Source: Phycisphaeraceae bacterium (lineage in GTDB: Bacteria; Planctomycetota; Phycisphaerae; Phycisphaerales; UBA1924). From it: a stretch of 64,000 nucleotides of DNA. The translations under genes and the position numbers were made by a program. Within the stretch, counting starts at the first letter, position 1, and each line of letters starts with the position of its first letter. Under the pieces are notes generated by a model. It saw only the letters and a list, made by a program, of their open reading frames with translations, was not told the DNA's origin and did no database searches. Shown piece after piece: positions 1 to 9,176 of the stretch. The DNA lies in NCBI GenBank assembly GCA_026126305.1, contig JAHCJI010000004.1, positions 124,001 through 188,000 of the forward strand, given 5' to 3'.

Positions 1-2028
1 CAATTTGACGGGCAGAGCGTTTTCGTCGATGGGGTAATGGTTGCCATCTTCGGTGAAGACGATGGGGAAGGGCTCGCCCCAGTAGCGCTGGCGGCTGAAG
101 AGCCAATCGCGCAGCTTGAAGTTCACGCGTCGGCGGCCGATGCCGGTCTGGTCGAGCCAGTCGGTGATGCGTGCCTTGGCCTGGGCGGTGGGCAGGCCGT
201 CGAGCGAGACCGCCACGCCCTGGGTCGAGGCCGTCGAGTTAACGGCGTGCCCGCTGCCCTCGTAGGCCCGGCCCTGCATGGCATAAAACCCGCCTTGGGT
301 AAAGGTCGAACGCAACTTTTCGAAGTCCTCGCCGAAGAGGCTCTCGATGGTGTCGACCCACTGCGCGCGGACGGCCCCGCGCCAGCGTTCGGTGTCGGCC
401 AAGTCGGCCGGGCTCGTGTTCACCAAGGGCTTGCGCTCGTCGGGCACGGGCAACTCGCCGCGGCGGTTCAGGCGCACGTGCGTGAGGGCGCGGTCGAAGT
501 CGGCCGGGGGCACGTCGTTGCTGGTGACGTAGCCCAGCATGTCGGCCAGCATCGTCAGCCAGTCCCCGCCTTCGGTCTCGCCCGGTGTTGCGTGCTGGGC
601 GTAGTAGGCCATAGCAGCGATGGCCAGCGGGTAGACCACGTCGCGGATGGACAGGCCATATTTCTCGGCGAATGCGAAGTCGCGCTCGTCGTGGGCGGGC
701 ACGGCCATGATGGCGCCATAGCCGTAGCCCATGAGCACGTAGTCTGCCACGTAGACAGGGATGCTCTGGCCCGTGGCCGGGTTGATCGCGTGCAGCCCGG
801 TGGGGACGCCGGTCTTGTCCTTGGCGGCCTGGCGGTCGACGTCGGCGGTGTTGCGCGCCTTGTCGGCGTAGGCCCGCAGTTCGTCGGTTGGCGTGCCGGG
901 GCGGGGATTTTTCAGGACGGCGTCGACCACCGGGTGCTCGGGCGCGACGACCATGAAGGTGGCACCGAAGATGGTGTCGGGCCGCGTCGTGAAGACGCGC
1001 AGGGCGGGCGGCAGATCGGCGTCGATGTCGGGGTCGTCCGTGTCGATGTCCAACGGGAAATCGACCTCGGCACCTTCGCTCTTCCCGATCCAGTGGCGTT
1101 GCTTCGTGCGGGTGTCTTCGGGCCAGTCGACGGTTTCAAGCCCGTCGAGCAGGCGCTGGGCGTAGGCGGTGATGCGCAGCATCCACTGCTTGAGGGGCTT
1201 GCGAAAGACCGGGTGCCCGCCGCGTTCGCTGCGCCCGTCGATGACCTCCTCGTTGGCCAGGACGGTTCCGAGTTTGGGGCACCAGTTGACGGTCTGCTCG
1301 CCGACGTAGGCCAGGCGCTGGTCGTCGATGACGGCGCGCTGCTCCTGGGGCGAGAGTTCGTGCCAGCGGCGTTGCGTGCCGGGCTCGCCGCCGATGGCCA
1401 GCAGCGTCTTCGTGTTGCGTCCGGCGTGGATGAGTTGCCCGTCGGGCCCGACGCGCAGGTCTCCCCCTTGCAGTTCGGCCCGCAACTCGGCGATGGGCCG
1501 GGCCTTGTTCAGCCATGGGTCGAACCACGAGTCGTAGAGCTTCAGGAAGATCCACTGGGTCCAGCGGTAGAAGCGCTCATCGATGGTGGCCACCTCGCGC
1601 GACCAGTCATAGGCAAAGCCGAAGCGCTGGAGTTGCCGGCGGAAGGTATCGATGGTGCCACGGGTGAAGCGGGCGGGGTGCTCGCCGGTGTTGATGGCGT
1701 GCTGCTCGGCGGGCAGGCCGAAGGCGTCCCAGCCCATGACGTGCAGGACGTTGGCACCCGCCATTTTCTTGTAGCGTCCGAGGATGTCGGTGGCGGTGTA
1801 TCCCTCGGGGTGGCCCACGTGCAGCCCCGCGCCCGAGGGGTATGGGAACATGTCGAGCACGTAGAACTTAGGCTTTGTGGCGTCGAAGCCCTTCTGGCCC
1901 GGGTTGGGGCGATGGAACGAGCCCGCCTCGCGCCAGCGTTGCTGCCACTTGGGCTCGATGGCGTTGGCCAGGGCGGCCGTGTAGCGGTGCGCGGGCGTGG
2001 CGGAAGTGGACTCGGCGGTCTCGGTCAT
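1..2028 (-). CDS. leuS: Leucyl-tRNA synthetase, 3' part cut off by the window edge
   Basis: Class I aminoacyl-tRNA synthetase that charges tRNA-Leu in the cytoplasm. The frame stays open from an ATG at 2028 to the window edge (676 codons). Visible: WQQRW near residue 28, the HIGH-type motif HVGH at residues 70-73, the CP1 editing domain with TTRPDT and the [15 protein letters not shown] block, then [17 protein letters not shown] just before the cut. The KMSKS motif and anticodon-binding domain lie outside the window. In E. coli LeuRS the RQRYWG block falls near residue 420. Here it is roughly 230 residues later, because an extra segment of about 110 residues sits inside the editing domain between the PAHDERD and AYEGSGHAV blocks, with other smaller insertions. 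This recalls the long LeuRS of Bacteroidetes and planctomycetes. It lies 52 nt downstream of the outer-membrane protein gene on the same strand. The family call is secure. Confidence 0.95.
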   Translation of the reverse strand, partial: MTETAESTSATPAHRYTAALANAIEPKWQQRWREAGSFHRPNPGQKGFDATKPKFYVLDMFPYPSGAGLHVGHPEGYTATDILGRYKKMAGANVLHVMGWDAFGLPAEQHAINTGEHPARFTRGTIDTFRRQLQRFGFAYDWSREVATIDERFYRWTQWIFLKLYDSWFDPWLNKARPIAELRAELQGGDLRVGPDGQLIHAGRNTKTLLAIGGEPGTQRRWHELSPQEQRAVIDDQRLAYVGEQTVNWCPKLGTVLANEEVIDGRSERGGHPVFRKPLKQWMLRITAYAQRLLDGLETVDWPEDTRTKQRHWIGKSEGAEVDFPLDIDTDDPDIDADLPPALRVFTTRPDTIFGATFMVVAPEHPVVDAVLKNPRPGTPTDELRAYADKARNTADVDRQAAKDKTGVPTGLHAINPATGQSIPVYVADYVLMGYGYGAIMAVPAHDERDFAFAEKYGLSIRDVVYPLAIAAMAYYAQHATPGETEGGDWLTMLADMLGYVTSNDVPPADFDRALTHVRLNRRGELPVPDERKPLVNTSPADLADTERWRGAVRAQWVDTIESLFGEDFEKLRSTFTQGGFYAMQGRAYEGSGHAVNSTASTQGVAVSLDGLPTAQAKARITDWLDQTGIGRRRVNFKLRDWLFSRQRYWGEPFPIVFTEDGNHYPIDENALPVKL

Positions 2029-2080
2029 GGGTGGCCTCGCAAGGGCCCGGATGGTAGGGTCGTGCATGCCGGTCCGTTGG

Positions 2081-2971
2081 CTAGAAGCGGATCTGGATCC
2101 CCGCGTTCAAGCCTTGGAACGAGCCGGCCCACTCGAACTTGCCGGCCCCGCTGCCCTCTTGCAGCAGGAAGATCGTGCTGCGGTAGCCGATCTGGAGCCC
2201 CACGTTCTCTACGGGCCGCCATTGGAAGCCGACACCGATATCCCAACTGAACGCCTCGCGGTCGAAGGGCCAATAGCCGAAGTTGGTGTACAAGTCGATG
2301 GTTGCCCGCTCGTGGATGTTGAATGCCGCCTTGGCACCAACATGGGGCTCGTAGAACGTGCGTCCGTATGAAGTCCGATCGCCGGTGTCGAGGTTCTCGA
2401 AGCTGAACTCGAAGTCGTACAGGCGCAGGCCGAGTTCGGCATCCACGCGGACACGTACCTTATGCCCGGGGCCTTCGCTCAGTGGGCTCAATGGCGCATC
2501 GAGAACCGTTCTGGCGATGCGAAAGTCCAACTGCGTGTATGTCAGGTCCGAGGAGGTGCGTTGCCCGGGCAAAACCGCAAGAGGACCAAGGGTGAAGGCA
2601 TCCTCGGCCGAGGCGATCTGGGTCTCAACCTCGTAGAACAAGCCGATGGTGTTCAGCCGCCAGGAACCGCTTCGGAATGACAGGTCGTATCCGGGCATCA
2701 GACGTGGGCCATTGAGATTCAGGTCGGCCAGGTCGACCTTGTCGCCCCGGGCGGGCCCGGGCAGTCGCAGATCGCCTGCGGGCCCGACATACCGGACCAT
2801 GGGCTCGAATTGGACGCGCCACGAGGTTGGGATGCCGTTCTCGATCGAAGGCGTTTCCTCTGGCTGCGTATACGTAAATCGGACGGGCGGCACGTCTTGA
2901 GCACACGAGATCGAAGGCACCCACGTACACCACAGCAAGGCGATGGGAATGGTCAAAGTCCAGTGATTCAC
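2081..2971 (-). CDS. Outer-membrane beta-barrel-like protein
   Basis: Protein of 296 residues with an N-terminal signal peptide (hydrophobic run [18 protein letters not shown] then CAQD) and a body of alternating polar/aromatic strands typical of a beta-barrel. It ends in IQIRF; a C-terminal Phe is the classical signal for outer-membrane insertion by the BAM complex. I chose the GTG at 2971 because it is preceded by AGGAG at good spacing and puts the signal peptide at the N-terminus; the open frame continues upstream to 3103 without a signal-like sequence. No specific family is recognised, so function (pore, structural or adhesion) is unknown. It is probably co-transcribed with leuS, 52 nt downstream, and is divergent from arfB across a 95-nt spacer. 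Confidence 0.7.
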   Translation of the reverse strand: MNHWTLTIPIALLWCTWVPSISCAQDVPPVRFTYTQPEETPSIENGIPTSWRVQFEPMVRYVGPAGDLRLPGPARGDKVDLADLNLNGPRLMPGYDLSFRSGSWRLNTIGLFYEVETQIASAEDAFTLGPLAVLPGQRTSSDLTYTQLDFRIARTVLDAPLSPLSEGPGHKVRVRVDAELGLRLYDFEFSFENLDTGDRTSYGRTFYEPHVGAKAAFNIHERATIDLYTNFGYWPFDREAFSWDIGVGFQWRPVENVGLQIGYRSTIFLLQEGSGAGKFEWAGSFQGLNAGIQIRF

Positions 2972-3066
2972 GCCGGCTCCTTGGCGAACTTCAGACGCAT
3001 GGTGGCAGGTCGGTGCCAGGGTGCAGGGTACCATCGTCAAACGGGCGGTGCCCGTCGAGGCCAGGC

Positions 3067-3543
3067 ATGAGTGCGATCCCACCAGAGGAAGGTTCCCAGG
3101 CAACGCCAGATCGGGGCGATGGGTGCCTTATTCTGGCTCCGGGTGCCAGTGTTCCCGACCAGGCGCTTCGATTTCGCCAGAGTTCCTCATCGGGACCGGG
3201 CGGGCAGAATGTCAACCGTCGCCAGACACGGGCCGAACTGCGAGTTGCCCTCCTGGACATCCGGATGCCCGTGCGGGCTCGCAAGCGACTGCGCGATCTC
3301 GCGGGCGAGCGATTGACCGCCGACGGGGTGCTCATCCTGGTGTGCGAACGCACCCGGTCTGCCCGCCGAAATCAGGAGGAATGCCTCGATCGGCTGCGAG
3401 AGTTGGTCCGTTTGTCGATGGTCGAGCCCAAGCGTCGGATCCCTACGAAGCCTTCTCGCGGGGCCAACGAGCGACGCCTGGATAGCAAACGCAAGACCGG
3501 CGAACGCAAGCGCCGCCGTCGCGGTCCCGAGGGTGAGGCGTGA
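3067..3543 (+). CDS. arfB: Alternative ribosome-rescue factor / peptidyl-tRNA hydrolase ArfB
   Basis: Release-factor homologue that hydrolyses peptidyl-tRNA on stalled ribosomes without needing a stop codon. The 158-residue protein carries the catalytic GGQ loop (SSGPGGQNVN) in the N-terminal domain. It ends in a very basic tail (KRRIPTKPSRGAN...KRKTGERKRRRRG), the element that threads into the empty mRNA channel in ArfB/YaeJ. E. coli YaeJ has 140 residues, so the length fits. The ATG at 3067 is preferred over the upstream 3013 start because only it places the RF-like domain at the expected distance. Its TGA overlaps the tsaB ATG (TGATG), implying translational coupling. With ssrA at 63.2-63.5 kb, the genome has at least two ribosome-rescue routes. 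Confidence 0.88.
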   Translation: MSAIPPEEGSQATPDRGDGCLILAPGASVPDQALRFRQSSSSGPGGQNVNRRQTRAELRVALLDIRMPVRARKRLRDLAGERLTADGVLILVCERTRSARRNQEECLDRLRELVRLSMVEPKRRIPTKPSRGANERRLDSKRKTGERKRRRRGPEGEA

Positions 3544-4262
3544 TGGAACCAAGCACGATCCTGACCCTGGCCATCGAGGCCAGTAACCCCAACCTGCCCA
3601 CCCCAGGCGTTCTACTGGCCCGAGAAGGCTTGGGGGTCTTAGCTCGGGCCGAACTTCGGCAGGAAGGGCGGCATGATGACGTGTTGATGCCAGCCATCGC
3701 CGGGCTGCTCTCGCGGGCCGCCTTGAAGCCCACCGACATCGATGAGGTGCTGGTCTCCATCGGACCCGGTGGCTTTACGGCGACGCGGCTGGCGTGTGTT
3801 TCCGCGGCCGTCCTGGGGGAGTTGGCAGGAGCGTGCGTGCTGGCCGTCCCGACAGCCCGGGTCGCACTGGCGTCGTCCTTCGTCGAAGGCTCGTCTCCGG
3901 GCCGGGTTGTGGTCGCTATGGCAGCCAAGGGCCCGGAAACCTATGTGGCTCGGTTCGATGCAGGCATGCATGGTCCATGGACCGAATTGGGCTCGATCGA
4001 TGCTGATACATTTGCCAGGAATCTGTTACCGGGCGATGTACTCGTCCATGAAGGTCATCTGCCAGAGTTATTTCTGGAAATCGCGGCTCGAAACAAGATC
4101 AAGTGCATCCCCATATGTCTGACGGCGGAAGGACTGCTGGCCTGTCGGCGTGTCGCCCTGGCCGTCCCTGCCGAGGGTTTGCGGCCGATCTACCCGCGCG
4201 AGCCCGACGCCGTGACACAGTGGCGCCGCCGTTATGGGCGTGCACCTGGCGACATTTTGTAA
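3543..4262 (+). CDS. tsaB: tRNA threonylcarbamoyladenosine biosynthesis protein TsaB
   Basis: Non-catalytic ASKHA-fold partner of TsaD, needed for the t6A37 modification of ANN-decoding tRNAs. The 239-residue protein starts TILTLAIEASNPN (the TsaB phosphate-1 region) and contains HDDVLMPAIAGLL followed by DEVLVSIGPGGFTATRLAC, which corresponds to the diagnostic GPGSFTGLRIG block of TsaB. The second half is poorly conserved, as usual for the family. A GTG at 3540 is an alternative start, but the ATG at 3543 overlaps the arfB stop codon and is the natural coupled start. No tsaD or tsaE is present in the window. Confidence 0.85.
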   Translation: MEPSTILTLAIEASNPNLPTPGVLLAREGLGVLARAELRQEGRHDDVLMPAIAGLLSRAALKPTDIDEVLVSIGPGGFTATRLACVSAAVLGELAGACVLAVPTARVALASSFVEGSSPGRVVVAMAAKGPETYVARFDAGMHGPWTELGSIDADTFARNLLPGDVLVHEGHLPELFLEIAARNKIKCIPICLTAEGLLACRRVALAVPAEGLRPIYPREPDAVTQWRRRYGRAPGDIL

Positions 4263-4377
4263 GTCTCGAGCGTTTCTGGACGTTCCATGCCAGAGGGTTG
4301 TACCGAGTTCTCGGTCGTTTAGGCAATTGGAACGCGTGGAAGTTGTGAAGTTGGGCAATTCTTGCGTCGATAGCCGC

Positions 4378-5031
4378 ATGGACGGTGGCAACAGTGCCGG
4401 GGGATACGTCGTGTCTTCTGAGGAACAGCAACAACCTGACTGGACCGATAAAAGGGTCTTCACGACGGGCGAGGCGGCCTCGGTCTGTCGCGTGAGCCAG
4501 CAGACCATCATCCGGTGTTTCGATAACGGCCGATTGCAAGGTTTCCGGGTACCCGGCTCGAAGTTTCGGCGCATCCCTCGGGATGAACTGCTTCGTTTCA
4601 TGCGGGAGAACAACATCCCCACCGACGCGCTGGAGGGAGCGCGTCGGCGGGTGTTGATCGTCGACGATGACCCGCAGATCGTTGATCTGTTGCTCGAGAT
4701 GCTCCGGCGCGATGCCCGTTTCGAGGTTGAGACGGCCACCACGGGGTACGACGCCGGTATGCTGACCGAGCGATTCCGCCCGCACCTGATCGTGCTCGAT
4801 TACATGCTGCCCGACCTGAACGGTGACGTGGTATGCGAGCGCATCCGCAGCAATCCGGACTTGAAGGACATCAAGATCCTCTTCGTCTCGGGCGTTGTGG
4901 AACGCGAGCGTGTCGATCACCTGCTGCGGACGGGTGGGAACGGGTTCTTGAAAAAGCCCTTCACCGTCGGCACGCTGCTCGATGAGATCTCACGCCTGAT
5001 GGATCTTGGCACGGTCCATCGCACGAGCTGA
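4378..5031 (+). CDS. Response regulator with N-terminal excisionase-type HTH and C-terminal receiver
   Basis: A 217-residue protein with reversed architecture: residues about 25-78 form a MerR/excisionase-like DNA-binding domain (FTTGEAASVCRVSQQTIIRCFDNGRLQGFRVPGS..RRIPRDEL), and residues about 91-210 form a CheY-type receiver. The receiver keeps the acidic pocket (LIVDDD), the phospho-acceptor Asp141 (LIVLDYMLPD) and the Lys of KKPF. Phosphorylation would be expected to alter DNA binding or dimerisation; the target is unknown. The histidine kinase gene starts 20 nt downstream and is the likely partner. ATG 4378 is preferred, although a GTG at 4411 would also leave both domains intact. Classical regulators have the receiver first, so this order is noteworthy. 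Confidence 0.82.
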   Translation: MDGGNSAGGYVVSSEEQQQPDWTDKRVFTTGEAASVCRVSQQTIIRCFDNGRLQGFRVPGSKFRRIPRDELLRFMRENNIPTDALEGARRRVLIVDDDPQIVDLLLEMLRRDARFEVETATTGYDAGMLTERFRPHLIVLDYMLPDLNGDVVCERIRSNPDLKDIKILFVSGVVERERVDHLLRTGGNGFLKKPFTVGTLLDEISRLMDLGTVHRTS

Positions 5032-5051
5032 CTGGCAGGGAGTGCCCACCG

Positions 5052-7364
5052 ATGAGCGCCGCGCCAGCACACGCCAGACCCGATCCTCGCGCCAGGCAGG
5101 TCGAACTGGTGTTGCAGCAGGTTGATCACCTGCCCACACTCTCACCCATCGCCCAGCGTGTGCTCCGGCTCGGCAGTGCAGACGAGGCCGATCTGGCCGA
5201 CATCGTGCGCATAATCCAGAGCGATCCGGCTATGACGGTGCGCGTCCTGTCGATGTGCCAGCGTGCCGAGCACGGGCTTGGAGATCGTGTGAGCACCGTG
5301 GAACGCGCCGTGGTGATGCTTGGTTTCGAGGCCGTCCGTGCCGCTATCCTCAGCGTCGCCGTGTACGACGCCATGGCCGGTTGCGCCGCCCAACTCGAGG
5401 AACGCACCGGGGCCGAGGGCTTCCGGCACGAGGCGTTCTGGAGGCATTGTGTCGCCTCGGCGTGCGCGGCCGATGAGATCGCTCGGGCCCATAAGGACCT
5501 TCGCGTCTCGCCCGACGAGGCGTTCGTCTCGGGACTGCTGCACGACCTTGGGAAGCTCGCGCTCGACCTGGTCTTGCCCAGAACGTACGGGAAAGTCATG
5601 CGACTGGCCGAGGAGCGCGGCATGTCCGCTTCGGCGGCGGCGATGCGCATCATCGGCATCGACCATCACACCGCTGGCAAGCGTTTAGCCGAGCATTGGG
5701 ACCTGCCGTTGCCCATCCAGGACGCGATGTGGTTATACGGTCAAGCCCCAGAGGCCATGGCCGAACTGCGGAACAAGCAACTGGTGTGCGTGGTCAGCGC
5801 GGCCCACCAACTCGTCCGCGCGATGCATCTCGGTTGGTGCGGCGAATGCGACGCGCTCCCCGACGTGCAGCGGACGGCACGCCAATACGGCTTGCGGGCC
5901 AATGTCTTGGAAGCCATCGGGTTGCGTTTGCACGAATCGGTCGCTCATCGGTGCACCGATCTTGGGCTCGACGCGCCGCACAGCCCGGTCATGCTGCTCG
6001 ATTCCATCGCTCAAGCAAACGCATGGCTTGGGCGGGCTCATGCCCGGCTCGAGAAGCAGGCCGAGGCGGCTTGGCGGGCAGAGAGTTGCCTGCGCGCGAT
6101 CATCGACTTTCATGCCGACCATGCCGCGGGCCGGGGCATGGGCAGCGCTCTGGGAGCGGTCGTGCGATCGGTGACGCAGGTCTTCTGCGCCGGTCGAGTG
6201 GCGGTGCTCCAGAAGGTCAACCCGGGCGATCCGTGGCGATTGGCCTGGCACTCGCCCGCTGGAGAATCGATCGCCGTTACGACCATGCAAGATCCCGGCG
6301 GGCATGACCGGGCCGCGAGAACCCTGGCCGACGTGTCGGCCCGTCTGGATGCCGCCCTGGGCATGACACCTCTGGAAGACTGGCTCTGCGGTGCCGTCAG
6401 CGAACGCATGGGCAAGCCCGACGCAACCAGGATCCTGCCGCTGACTCCGGGCCGCCTCGAAGACGCCCCGGCGGTTGCGATCATCCACAACGGGCAGCCC
6501 GCACATGAGCACCACCGGGCACTCATCTCGGCATGGGCATCGGCCATCGCTGCGGCTGGCCGGCAGGATTCGGCCCGTCGGCTCGGTGAGCGGCTAGCAG
6601 AGGCCAACCGAGCCCTAAGTGCCGCCCAGGACAGGCTGGCGGAATCCGATGCCATGATCCGCCTGGGGCAGATGGCCGCCGGTGCGGCCCACGAGATGAA
6701 CAACCCGCTCACGGTCATCAGCGGTCGGGCCCAACTCTTGCTCGAGTCGACATCGGAAGAGGCAACTCGGAGTGCTGCCTCATCGATCGTGGACGCATCG
6801 CACCGCTTATCAGACCTTATTACGGCATTGCACGTCTTCGCGGATCCACCCACGCCTCGAATCGAGCCAACTTCGCTCGAGGGGCTCATACAAGGTGTTG
6901 GGCGCACCGTCCGTGACCGCCTTGGCGGCGGTTTGGAGCTGGCAACCGATGTGGCCGGTGCTCCCGCCGAGGCCAACCTCGATGGCCCTCTTGTGACCAG
7001 AATATTGGTAGAGCTGGTGACAAATGCTGCAGATACGGGTTCTCCCGTATCAATCGGCGTTCGGGTCGATCCACTTGACGATGGACTTGTGTTCGAGGTG
7101 AGCGACCGAGGACCGGGTTTGAGCGAGCGTGCCTTGCGGCACGCGTTTGATCCGTTCTTCTCTGAGAAGACCGCGGGGCGACAGCCAGGCCTTGGGCTGA
7201 CACGAGCGCGACGGTTGGCCGAACTGTTAGGTGGAACCCTGACACTTACCAACGCACGCGATGTCGGGGCGGTTGCCGTCTTGTCCTTTTCGACATGGCG
7301 TACGCACAACATCAGGCCACAGCAGAACTTAGCAATAAGCCAGCATCCCGAATCCGTCGGCTGA
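5052..7364 (+). CDS. HDOD-domain sensor histidine kinase
   Basis: A 770-residue signalling protein with no obvious membrane segment, so probably cytoplasmic. Residues about 20-220 are an HDOD/HD-like domain (LPTLSPIAQRVLRL...DIVRIIQSDPAMTVRVL, then VSGLLHDLGKLALDL and GIDHHTAGKRLAEHW). Residues about 360-500 resemble a GAF sensor. The C-terminus is a histidine kinase: H-box GAAHEMNNPLTVISG with His547, N-box ELVTNAAD, G1 VSDRGPGLS, F-box FDPFFSEK and G2 GLGLTRARRLAELLGG. HDOD domains usually regulate rather than hydrolyse, but the HD residues here look intact, so a phosphodiesterase-like activity cannot be excluded. Directly downstream of the HTH-receiver gene, it is the obvious kinase for that regulator. 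Confidence 0.85.
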   Translation: MSAAPAHARPDPRARQVELVLQQVDHLPTLSPIAQRVLRLGSADEADLADIVRIIQSDPAMTVRVLSMCQRAEHGLGDRVSTVERAVVMLGFEAVRAAILSVAVYDAMAGCAAQLEERTGAEGFRHEAFWRHCVASACAADEIARAHKDLRVSPDEAFVSGLLHDLGKLALDLVLPRTYGKVMRLAEERGMSASAAAMRIIGIDHHTAGKRLAEHWDLPLPIQDAMWLYGQAPEAMAELRNKQLVCVVSAAHQLVRAMHLGWCGECDALPDVQRTARQYGLRANVLEAIGLRLHESVAHRCTDLGLDAPHSPVMLLDSIAQANAWLGRAHARLEKQAEAAWRAESCLRAIIDFHADHAAGRGMGSALGAVVRSVTQVFCAGRVAVLQKVNPGDPWRLAWHSPAGESIAVTTMQDPGGHDRAARTLADVSARLDAALGMTPLEDWLCGAVSERMGKPDATRILPLTPGRLEDAPAVAIIHNGQPAHEHHRALISAWASAIAAAGRQDSARRLGERLAEANRALSAAQDRLAESDAMIRLGQMAAGAAHEMNNPLTVISGRAQLLLESTSEEATRSAASSIVDASHRLSDLITALHVFADPPTPRIEPTSLEGLIQGVGRTVRDRLGGGLELATDVAGAPAEANLDGPLVTRILVELVTNAADTGSPVSIGVRVDPLDDGLVFEVSDRGPGLSERALRHAFDPFFSEKTAGRQPGLGLTRARRLAELLGGTLTLTNARDVGAVAVLSFSTWRTHNIRPQQNLAISQHPESVG

Positions 7365-7479
7365 GGCGGATTGGGGCCAAATTGGGCTGAATTCCATTAC
7401 GAATGCGACCGATCGTATTGCCATGCATTGCTCGATCCCGCGTCGGGGCGAGCGTGCCGGTTCGATCGGAGATAGCAGC

Positions 7480-8538
7480 ATGACCCAGGCCGCCCCAGAT
7501 CCTCACAAGAAGCGCCGCACGGCCGCCGCCCGGATGACCCACGCCGCCACGGCACTGACGGGAAGCCGTGTGGTGGTTGTGGCCGACCAGCGCGATGTTT
7601 CACGCCTTCTTGCAAGCCAGACGCGAGCGGCGTTGGGTTCGCTGCCGGTGGTCTTGACCTTTGACGAGGCCGACGACTTATTCGCTTTGCGGCCCGACCT
7701 CGTGCTGGTGGCTTCGGATGAGGATGGCACGCGCTGGCGTGAGTTGGCGCGCGAGTTTGAAGGCCAATTCCGGTTGGTCCTGGCCTCGGCCGATGCCACG
7801 CTCGAGGACGCGGCCGACGCGATGCGCCTTGGCATGTCCGACATGCTCTTGCTGGACTGCACGAAGCGAGTACTCGCCGAGCGGATTGCCGCGATGGCCG
7901 CAGAAGCGTTTCGACGTGCCGAGAAACAAGCCGCCAAGCCCCTCGCACTCTCGGTCGCTTGCGAGGATTCGATCGACACAGACCTTGTCACGGTGCGTGC
8001 GGAGTTTGGCGTGCTGGCGCGCCTGGAATTGGACGTGGAAAGCCTGTTGCGGACAACACTCGAGTACGTGCTGCACAAGATCGGGCCTACCAACGCGGCT
8101 GTGTTCCTGCCCACTGCCGGTGAAGACTTCACGCTGGGAGCTTACGTGAACTACGACTGCCCTCGAGATTGCGTGGACATGCTGCTGGACCATGTGGGCG
8201 CCACGATCGCGCCCGCCATCGAGGCCGATCCGGCGATGCGTGTGCATCGCGGCGACGATGCTTTGGACGAACTCATGGGCGAGCACGCCGCCTGGCTGAC
8301 CGGATGCGAAGCGGTCACCTTTGCCGCCGAGCACGAGGGGGAGATGCTGGCTGCGGTGGCCTTGTTCCGGGATGATAGGGATCCGTTCGATAGTTCGATT
8401 GTCCGCCGGCTTGGCGTGATCGGCGAGGTCTTGGGAGAGCAACTGGCCCGGATCGTCCGTGTCCACCACCGGCACCTTCCAAAGGATCATTGGGACAAGC
8501 CCGAGGAACGCAACGAAGATCCGCCCCTGGCGGCCTAA
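7480..8538 (+). CDS. Receiver-like plus GAF-like signalling protein
   Basis: A 352-residue soluble protein. After a basic N-terminus, residues about 30-150 look like a degenerate receiver (VVVVADQRDVSRLLASQTRAAL... PDLVLVASDEDG...AMRLGMSDMLLLD). The phospho-acceptor position is not convincingly acidic, so it may be a pseudo-receiver. Residues about 185-330 resemble a GAF domain (LARLELDVESLLRTTLEYVLHKIGPTNAAVFLPTA...AVTFAAEHEGEMLAAVALFRDD). It follows the histidine kinase after a 115-nt gap on the same strand and probably belongs to the same signalling module. The ATG at 7480 has GGAG upstream; the open frame extends to 7423 without added domain content. No specific function can be assigned. 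Confidence 0.62.
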   Translation: MTQAAPDPHKKRRTAAARMTHAATALTGSRVVVVADQRDVSRLLASQTRAALGSLPVVLTFDEADDLFALRPDLVLVASDEDGTRWRELAREFEGQFRLVLASADATLEDAADAMRLGMSDMLLLDCTKRVLAERIAAMAAEAFRRAEKQAAKPLALSVACEDSIDTDLVTVRAEFGVLARLELDVESLLRTTLEYVLHKIGPTNAAVFLPTAGEDFTLGAYVNYDCPRDCVDMLLDHVGATIAPAIEADPAMRVHRGDDALDELMGEHAAWLTGCEAVTFAAEHEGEMLAAVALFRDDRDPFDSSIVRRLGVIGEVLGEQLARIVRVHHRHLPKDHWDKPEERNEDPPLAA

Positions 8539-8597
8539 CGGGCCTGCGTTCAGGGGTGTATGCTGGTAGACTTGCATCCGGAGGACGCCCCGGGACC

Positions 8598-9176
8598 ATG
8601 ATTGTCCACGCCGCAAACGAGACTCGAACCAACGCCGACGATGCCGAGCCGGCTTGTACCAACGACGACCCTCCCGAACGATCGGAAGTGGGCGTTGCTT
8701 TGAGCGTGGAGATCGCCGTCGCGACCGAGTTGCCCGAGCCTGGGCTGCCCCATTGGCTTGGCGAGCAACTTGGACGTATCGCTCAACATCTTGGCGTCTG
8801 GGGAGAGTTCCGCATTCGGCTGGTGGATGACACAGAGATGGTCGCCGCCCATCGGCAATACCTGAACGTGGATGGCACGACCGACGTGCTGACTTTTGAC
8901 TTGGCCGATGGAGCATCCGCAAGAGGCGCTCCGGTGGATGCCGACGTGCTGGCGTGCGTTGACGAGGCCAACCGACGGTCGCGCGAGTTGGGCCATGGGC
9001 TCGATCGTGAGTTGCTGCTGTACGCCTTGCACGGACTGCTGCACTGTCTGGGGTACGACGACCACGACCCTGAGGGGTATCAACGGATGCACGATTTGGA
9101 AGACCGGCTGCTCGAGGCATTGGGAGTCGGCGCGACGTTCGCGCCGCGCCCCAAGGGCGTGGAGCCTGGCGCATGA
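8598..9176 (+). CDS. ybeY: Endoribonuclease YbeY
   Basis: Single-strand-specific, metal-dependent endoribonuclease involved in 16S rRNA 3'-end maturation and ribosome quality control. The diagnostic zinc motif H-x3-H-x5-H is present as HGLLHCLGYDDH, and the upstream NVDGTTDVLTFDL block matches the family's conserved TDVLSFP region. The 192-residue length is slightly long, owing to an N-terminal acidic extension. The ATG at 8598 is the first plausible start after the upstream gene. The stop codon overlaps the start of the next gene (ATGA at 9173-9176). The ybeY-corC arrangement is a widely conserved neighbourhood, which reinforces both calls. Confidence 0.9.
   Translation: MIVHAANETRTNADDAEPACTNDDPPERSEVGVALSVEIAVATELPEPGLPHWLGEQLGRIAQHLGVWGEFRIRLVDDTEMVAAHRQYLNVDGTTDVLTFDLADGASARGAPVDADVLACVDEANRRSRELGHGLDRELLLYALHGLLHCLGYDDHDPEGYQRMHDLEDRLLEALGVGATFAPRPKGVEPGA

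Noticed and set aside
37..2250. 737-codon plus-strand open frame antisense to leuS
   Set aside because: It is the mirror of a high-GC coding gene; the minus strand encodes an unmistakable LeuRS, and the plus translation has no motif.
8615..8635. T-arm-like sequence (GAGACTCGAACC) suggesting a tRNA
   Set aside because: It lies in the ybeY coding region with no matching acceptor or anticodon arms.
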